Assembly: GCF_000276665.1 (NCBI RefSeq)
Contig: NW_004955438.1
Coordinates: 6,894,878-6,958,877 of the forward strand
Direction: 5' to 3'
Source: Chinchilla lanigera
Taxonomy: Eukaryota > Chordata > Mammalia > Rodentia > Chinchillidae
DNA: 64,000 nt
Shown: positions 58,263-64,000 of the stretch, piece after piece
Layout of the letters: each line of letters opens with the position of its first letter
How positions within the stretch are numbered: the stretch's first letter is position 1
The notes under the pieces: model-generated
The model's database searches: none
The model's input: only the letters and a program-made list of their open reading frames with translations
What the model was told of the DNA's origin: nothing
Made by a program: the position numbers and the translations under genes

Positions 58263-60880
58263 GTGACTCATGAGACAAAAGTTAAGCTGGGATAGTTGGT
58301 AGAGAGATGTTCGTGGTGAGTATTTATTTGTGCTTACACACACATATCAGCATGCCCGTACAGTTCGTGTAGTCCTGCCTAGCAGTATTCAGCTGGGTGC
58401 AATTTGGAGCATTTTTCTAGTGTTTCTTGTAGACACGATTGCGCATAAGCAAACGTGAAATGCATGTTATGCACAATTTGTTCCCTAATGTATCAAACGC
58501 ATTGGAACAAATTCACATTTTCAAAACAAGTGGTACAGCATAACTGACTGTACAAGCAAATATAAAGTCAGAAATAGGTTCTTACCTTCTGCGTTCTCAC
58601 ACAGAAAACAGTGACTTACTTACTAAATGCAATCTTCTGCTCCTTGTTTGTTCTTGGAGAATGTCCAAAGTGTTTGAGGATAACCTAGGTTAAAGTTGAT
58701 ATTTCAATGATGAAATGGCTGTATAAGAGTTAATATTTTACCTTCCTGACAGCACTGCCGAACATTAGCCCCTGTGTTTTGTAGTTACAAGGCTGTGTAC
58801 ATTAGAAGGACCTGCATGACCTTTTAAATAGAAACATCTTGAATCCTTACTGTAAATCAGTGTTCCTCACAATTCAGTGGTGAAAGAGAAATCTTGGAAT
58901 ATTCATTAGAAAACATATGATTAGGTTTTTCTCAAATGTTGGTGAATAAGAATCATTGCAAGTGTGTATGTAAGATTCTCTCTAGGAATCTAAGAAATAC
59001 TCCAGGTGAACTTTATATAAAGTAGATGTAAGAAATGTTATTTTTAGGCCTACTCAGCAGAATCTGTGCTCTTCCGTGTGCATGCTTAGGAACTACAAGT
59101 GGTGTTCTTGTGAGTATTCAAATTGAAGAGAATTGTTTCCTTACATGGCAAACTTAGCTAAGAAACATTCCTATGGACAACTGTTTTAAACAGATAATCA
59201 TTTAGTGGGCTTTGTTCAGTTTTAGCAATCTTTCAGGAAAAACTGAAATGTCTTAATATAGTATAACATTTTAAGAATATAAAGCATAAATGACTTTCCT
59301 AAACTCTGCTTATAAGATTCAGGGTAGAAAAATGTACAAGTCAGCACACCTGCAGAGTAAATTGAATTGTGTATCTCTCTTCTTTGCCTCATTTGGAAGC
59401 TTCTATACTCCCCTGAACTGCTTGGTTATATCCAAGTGTGATTTTGTTCTCTTCATTGTTGGCGGGATCTGGCTAAATGGTCGCTGATAGTAAAATCATA
59501 CCAGCTGTTCAAATTTTCTGGTTATCATTTTAAAAGCTTCTCTTTCTCTTTTATTTTTATTTTCCTTTCCCCTTCACTCACTTTTTTAACTCTTTTTTGC
59601 TTTAAGCTAACCTCCTCTAAAGAATGTGAACTCCCATCTGCTCAGACCAAGCAGGGGCTGGACCAGATGTGACCTGCAATTTGCTGAATGGGAAACAAAC
59701 ACAAGGAATGCAGCCGTCTGCCATCTGTTGATGCAGAAACCAGCAGGCCATGCCTGGCATTTCAACAGGGCTCCCCCACTGGGAAATTGAAAGAGAAAAA
59801 GCATTTGTTTAGGGTTTCCCCTTTCCTGACCTGACAGCTCCTTTGAGCAAGGTGGGGAGGGGAAGGAAAGGACATCTTGCAACAAAGAAATGACAGCTAA
59901 CATAGAAATGTTTGTACTTAATAAATAAATGCTATTTTGAATTGAAACTTCTGCCCATGCCACCATTGCCTCCTCGCAACGGTGTTGAGCCTCTCATTTC
60001 AGTTGTCAGAAAGCCAGCCTAGGGGAGGGGTCTCCTCTTCCAAATTTCTAATCAGCTTTTTCTATGAATCCCACAAAGAAGGCTCTTGAGGGAGTGAGCA
60101 GTAATGAGGCAGGTGTTAGCAGCAGAGAAAAACAAAGGCAAGTGTTCCTCCTGGATGCAGAGTCCTAGTTTCACATGGACAGAGAACATCTGGTTCACAT
60201 ATTCAGAAAGAGATGAATAGAGTAGAACAGGTGGCCCTGTGACATGGACATGTTAACTTGGACCTCTTCTCTCCAAGCCCAGTTGTGTGAAGTAAGTCCT
60301 TCCATTCAGATATGAGGTACATAGTAAGATAGCAATTTCCTTCCTCCATGTACACCCTCTTTAAAGGCTTCTCTTGGTCTCTGATTTGAACCATGTTGAA
60401 TAAACTACAGCCCCTTTGGTATAATACCCATTATGTGGAAAAATATTTTTAAAACAGAATTTTAAGGAAAATAAACAGTTTTGAAGATGTTTGCTATTTC
60501 TCTTAAACTCTTTATTCTAAATACAACCTTCAATTATTTCAGAAGTTTCCCTCGGACACAGAAGTATCTTTTGAATCACTATGAAATAAATGCAAAATTG
60601 TGACTAAAGTGAATTTTATATGTTATAAACATGCCATTTTAAGTGTTGATTTTGCTCTAAATAAACAAAATTTGCATAATACAAATCATGAATTGTCCTT
60701 ATATTTTATACTATGCAATAATTTTTTTGCAGAAAGAAGCAGGTAAATTCTGTTTTCTTTGCAAATACACTATAACTGTGAAACAAACACTGTAGAATGA
60801 ATTTGGCAGAGAAAAATCTGAGTGGGTCTCTATCACTTAATAATGGATAGTTCATTGGGTGAAAGACGGCTATTTGTAAA
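58263..60880. other. Unique DNA with a GC-balanced core at 59610-60180
   Basis: No repeats are recognised, except a possible transposon-derived inverted repeat at 58475-58513 (AATTTGTTCC and GGAACAAATT around 19 bp). Between 59610 and 60180 the DNA is repeat-free and less AT-rich, with conflicting short frames only. Confidence 0.4.
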
Positions 60881-61095
60881 TCTAGCGGTACCTCAATTTG
60901 TGAACTTAATTTGTTTTATGAGTGGGAGAAAAAAAGCTGTGCTTGCATTTGTGCAGGGAAGCATCTGTGGTTGTGCTCCTTATCTTCTGAAGAGTTTGCA
61001 AATGGAAGCAAAATGGTGCCAAATGCTTTTGTTACGAACTGCATTGTTTGCAAACAGAAACATTTGTGAACCAAAGCATTAATGTGCAACTGCCT
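60881..61095. repeat. Possible DNA-transposon (MITE-like) remnant
   Basis: GCGGTACCTCAATTTGTGAA, then CTTAATTTGTTTTATGAG, and later TTGTTACGAACTGCATTGTT and AACATTTGTGAACCAAAGC resemble the mammalian repeat style 'ggtacctcggtttacgaacttaattcgttcc', but I cannot assign a family and see no clear terminal repeats. Confidence 0.3.
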
Positions 61096-61575
61096 GTATA
61101 TGATTATATTTCTGATACTGGTAAAGCACAGGAAGACACAGATTCTCCCAAGAGGAGCCAGGATGGGGGAGGGAAGGACAGAAGGAAAAAGAAAAAAAGG
61201 GAAGATGGAAACAATGGTTTTATAGATAAGGAGGGCAAGAGGGGTTGAAGGAAAGGGAAGTTAATGGGGGGAAAAAAGAAGAATGAAGATATATCATATA
61301 CAGGTACAAATTTCCTTGATGAATGTGATCATTAACTTTATCTAAATTGTACTAATAAATTAATTAATAGAAAAAATAAAGTAGTCCTCAAAGAGGAACA
61401 AAGATTATAATTAGAGATAACCTTGTAAGATAAATCATGAGTAGTTATTTAGTATTTATTTTACTATTTTTGTTAAATCATAGAATAAGCCAAGAAAAAA
61501 AGTTGGAAAGTAAATCTTTGTAAAGTTACGATCTTTTACTTAGGGACTATAATTCTAAAACAAATTTCACTTTTG
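61096..61575. other. Purine-rich then AT-rich DNA, no feature seen
   Basis: A GGAAGGA/AAAGG purine tract lies at about 61150-61290, followed by AT-rich sequence. It explains the Lys/Arg-rich open frame at 61048-61248. Confidence 0.5.
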
Positions 61576-61577
61576 TA

Positions 61578-61830
61578 GGATTTTTTGAGACAGGGTCTCA
61601 CTACATAGGTGAGGCTGGCCTTGAACTCACTATTTAGCCCAGATTGGCTTGGAACTCGTGGTTATCCTCCTGCTTCAGCCCCTTCAGTGCTGAGATTCCA
61701 TGCCTGTGCCACCACACGCAGCTTCTTCCTCTTTTATTTCTTTAATCTTTTTACAGTGCTAGATATTGCACACAAATTCTTGTGCACACTAGATAACTAC
61801 TTTTTCACTACCCTACAACCCCAGTCCTCT
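61578..61830 (-). mobile_element. ID-B1 composite SINE, antisense, old
   Basis: On the minus strand an ID-like unit comes first (GGACTGGGGTTGTAGGGTAG at about 61827, ending TATCTAGCACTGTAAAAAG at about 61751). A short A-rich linker follows, then a B1 (61722 down to 61578; antisense landmarks TTTTTTGAGACAGGGTCTCA, GAGGCTGGCCTTGAACTCAC, GTGCTGAGATTCCATGCC). This is the opposite order to the element at 54815. It may be one composite SINE or an ID inserted next to a B1; no TSD was seen. Confidence 0.7.
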
Positions 61831-61834
61831 GTTT

Positions 61835-62590
61835 TTGAAATAATTATCTAAATGTGTGTTGCTGAGAAATAAAGGGATGATTTGCACTAATTTATGCAAT
61901 TTGAGAAATTGTTACACTTTCACGTGAATGAGATCCTCAAAGACACAGTGCCAGTTTTTATGCATGCAGATTATCTTCTGCCTCTGGATAGAAGTTCTTA
62001 TGAGTTGTCCAGGAAATAACATCACTTATATTCTCACCCAAAACCTTTCGTATTGCTGAAGGATGCAGGATTTCAGGAAGATTGTATACTTTTTGTACTA
62101 TTTACCACGGGCTCAGCTGTCCATATTTACATAATAAAGGAATGTCACTTCTTATTCCCAAACTCTGGAATGGGCTCCCAAAGGATACTTATTCAGAGCC
62201 AAGCTACTGCTCGAAATTTCCCAATTACTTCTGCAAAGTCCAAAGTGAAGTTTCTTGTGGTCTAAGAGCTTGTCATTTATGGAGAACTTAGATAGCTTCC
62301 TCAAATGGTTTTACTTACTGAGTCATATGCTCCGTGAAGAAACAGAGATCACTATGGTCAATGTACATCAAAAATGCCATTTTCAGAGCAATATTGGTCA
62401 TTAGGATGACACGATAAATGGATGTTTCCAGGAAAAGGTAGAGATCTGTCGCATATTGACAGTGGATTCTAAAATTTCTTGAGTCTGTTTCATTGAGTTT
62501 AGTAATGATAATGCATTGAAAAATTCTGTATCTTGTCTATCTTTCTATGGGACTTAAAATTAAATCAAGGTATGGATATTGGCGAATAAT
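61835..62590. other. AT-rich unique DNA, no feature seen
   Basis: Overlapping plus-strand open frames (62053-62291) show no recognisable domain. Confidence 0.45.
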
Positions 62591-62617
62591 CATTCATTCA
62601 TTCATTCATTCATTCAT
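62591..62617. repeat. (CATT)n tract, the tail of an antisense L2
   Basis: Six CATT units. On the minus strand this is (AATG)n, the type of tail found at the 3' end of L2 elements; the adjacent sequence supports this. Confidence 0.9.
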
Positions 62618-63720
62618 GCAGGTAATGTTTACTGAGAATCTGTTGTGAACCAAGGACTATTGTATATGGGCCTGGGATTGTGAAGAGGAAGATATTGAAT
62701 GAAACAGAAGATTTTAAAGTTTTTGGCCTCATGAAATTCACATTAGTGTAGGAGACACAGAAAACAACAAGAGAACAAAGCAATAAGATGCATGGTATAT
62801 TAGATCAGAATGTGTACAGTGGAAACACATCAGAGGCTGTGCGTTGACTGCATGCAGGGAAAATGCAAGTCTTCAGCAGCAAGTGTTATTGGCATAGAGA
62901 TGGAAGGACCATGGTGAAATGAAGGGTCATAGGATCTAGAGGAAGAACACTCCAGATTCCAGGAAAAATGATGGAGAATAGAATGGCTTGGGGGTTGACA
63001 CATGCCTGGTACATCAGAAGAGACAGTAATGCAGTTAATAACAGGGCAATGACAGTATTAGTGAGAAGTTCAAATGTCCATCCCTGGAGGTTTTATGTGC
63101 CCTTATAAGATTTTGGTTTTCTCATTGGAGGAAACTGAAGGCAATTGGAGGATGTTGAGCAATGCAGTAACAGGATCTGACCAAGTCATAGTAGGATCAG
63201 TCTACTACAATGTTGAGAACAGACTAAAAGCACTCAAGGGCAGAAACACAAAACATCACTTTGGATGTGTCTGCAAAACTTTGGGCAAGAGGTTAGTTTG
63301 CTGGAACGAGCAATAGTTTTAGCGATAGCAAGAGTGGGTGTATTCTTTCACATAATTTCATATAAATCCTACTGGATGTGCTAGCGATTGCATATAAGGT
63401 ATAAAACAGAAGCACAGAAGGATTACTGAAAGTTTCTTAATCTAGGTAATTAAAAGAAAATATCTGCCAATAATTATAATAATAAAGACTACAGAAGAAA
63501 TATACTTGGAGGAGTGGAATATATTCAGGGTTTTCACTTATAAATGCCATAAATGACCTTTATAGATGAGATGACCAATTATGTTGGGTCTAGGCTCAAG
63601 TAAAAGTTGAATATGGAAGTCTGGAGTTCAGCGTAGACTGAGATATGGAAATGTATTTGTCAGTCAGTATACTGACAGTATCAAAACCTGAAGTTTAGAT
63701 AACAGTACAGAGGATATTTA
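62618..63720 (-). mobile_element. L2-type LINE, long antisense fragment
   Basis: Starting after the tail: GGTAATGTTTACTGAGAATC, GGCCTGGGATTGTGAAGAGG, CTCATGAAATTCACATTAGT, GAGGAAGAACACTCCAGATT, TGAGCAATGCAGTAACAGGA, TCTGACCAAG, TGTTGAGAACAGACTAAAAG, then GGAAGTCTGGAGTTCAGCGT. The order matches the antisense L2 3' region over more than 1 kb, although I name the family from memory. It may extend to the window end. Reading frames are broken. Confidence 0.65.
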
Positions 63721-64000
63721 CAAAGTTAGAAAAACACAGAAAACAGAAAACAAAATCATACATTTAAAAATGAAAGTTTAAGAAGCTGGGGAAGAATTAA
63801 ACATTTCCTTTTTAGAAAAGCTGCCTATGGGGGAGGAAAAACAATCATAGATGGAGAATGAAATTGTGTTTAGGAATCATTCAAGGATATGAGAAATACA
63901 ATTGTATAGTAAAAGAACAAACTTAGAAGGAATAATTAGAAGGAATAAATTGAGCAAATATGTGAGAAAACATACCGATATGATACTTTTGAGTGTATAA
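63721..64000. other. AT-rich DNA to the window end, no feature seen
   Basis: Possibly further L2 remnant, but nothing is recognisable. Confidence 0.4.

Overview
The window is nuclear DNA from a mammal, very probably a rodent. It is strongly AT-rich, CpG-poor and full of short interspersed repeats. The diagnostic repeat is a tRNA-like ID-type SINE with intact box A/box B motifs, a tail ending in GGTACCGGAGAAAAACC plus an A-run, and usually a perfect target-site duplication (TSD). I place 19 copies. About seven B1-type (7SL-derived) SINEs, two of them joined to ID-like units, agree with a rodent. I saw no B2 or B4 elements, which argues against mouse/rat/hamster and for another rodent lineage (beaver-like or squirrel-like are guesses). 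I cannot name the species.

No protein-coding gene, exon, CpG island or functional RNA gene is supported. The open frames are short (at most 167 codons), lie in repeats or low-complexity DNA, and match no family I recognise. The region reads as intergenic, or possibly a very long intron.

Layout. 1-12.8 kb: unique AT-rich DNA with two ID SINEs, a MaLR LTR (2339-2698), a B1, a pyrimidine tract and an unclassified unit with a 172-bp internal duplication leading into a long GA tract (6.2-7.2 kb). 12.8-17.2 kb: a dense nest. An old Tigger-type DNA transposon (antisense, both ends visible) is broken by a truncated 5S rRNA retropseudogene, an old L1, a GC-rich fragment of unknown origin and ID SINEs. 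17-34 kb: mostly unique DNA with two antisense MaLR LTRs, an antisense L2, decayed L1 pieces and an ID copy whose 5' end is repeated four times. 34-44 kb: L1 3' ends, including a textbook inverted (twin-primed) L1 with a 13-bp TSD, and further ID SINEs. 44-54 kb: ID SINEs, MaLR LTR pieces and an unclassified GC-richer block. 54-58 kb: old L1 fragments interrupted by B1 and B1-ID elements and by a younger L1 tail. 58-64 kb: mostly unique DNA, an ID-B1 composite and a long antisense L2 with its TGAA-type tail.

The elements do not form a pathway. What connects them is L1-driven retrotransposition: the A-tailed inserts and the clean TSDs around ID, B1 and 5S copies fit use of the L1 machinery. 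Nested insertions give a relative chronology: Tigger, L2 and MIR first, then old L1 and MaLR, then B1 and old ID, then young ID. I found no undescribed gene system. The most notable items are unusual retrotransposition products and two adjacent perfect hairpins.
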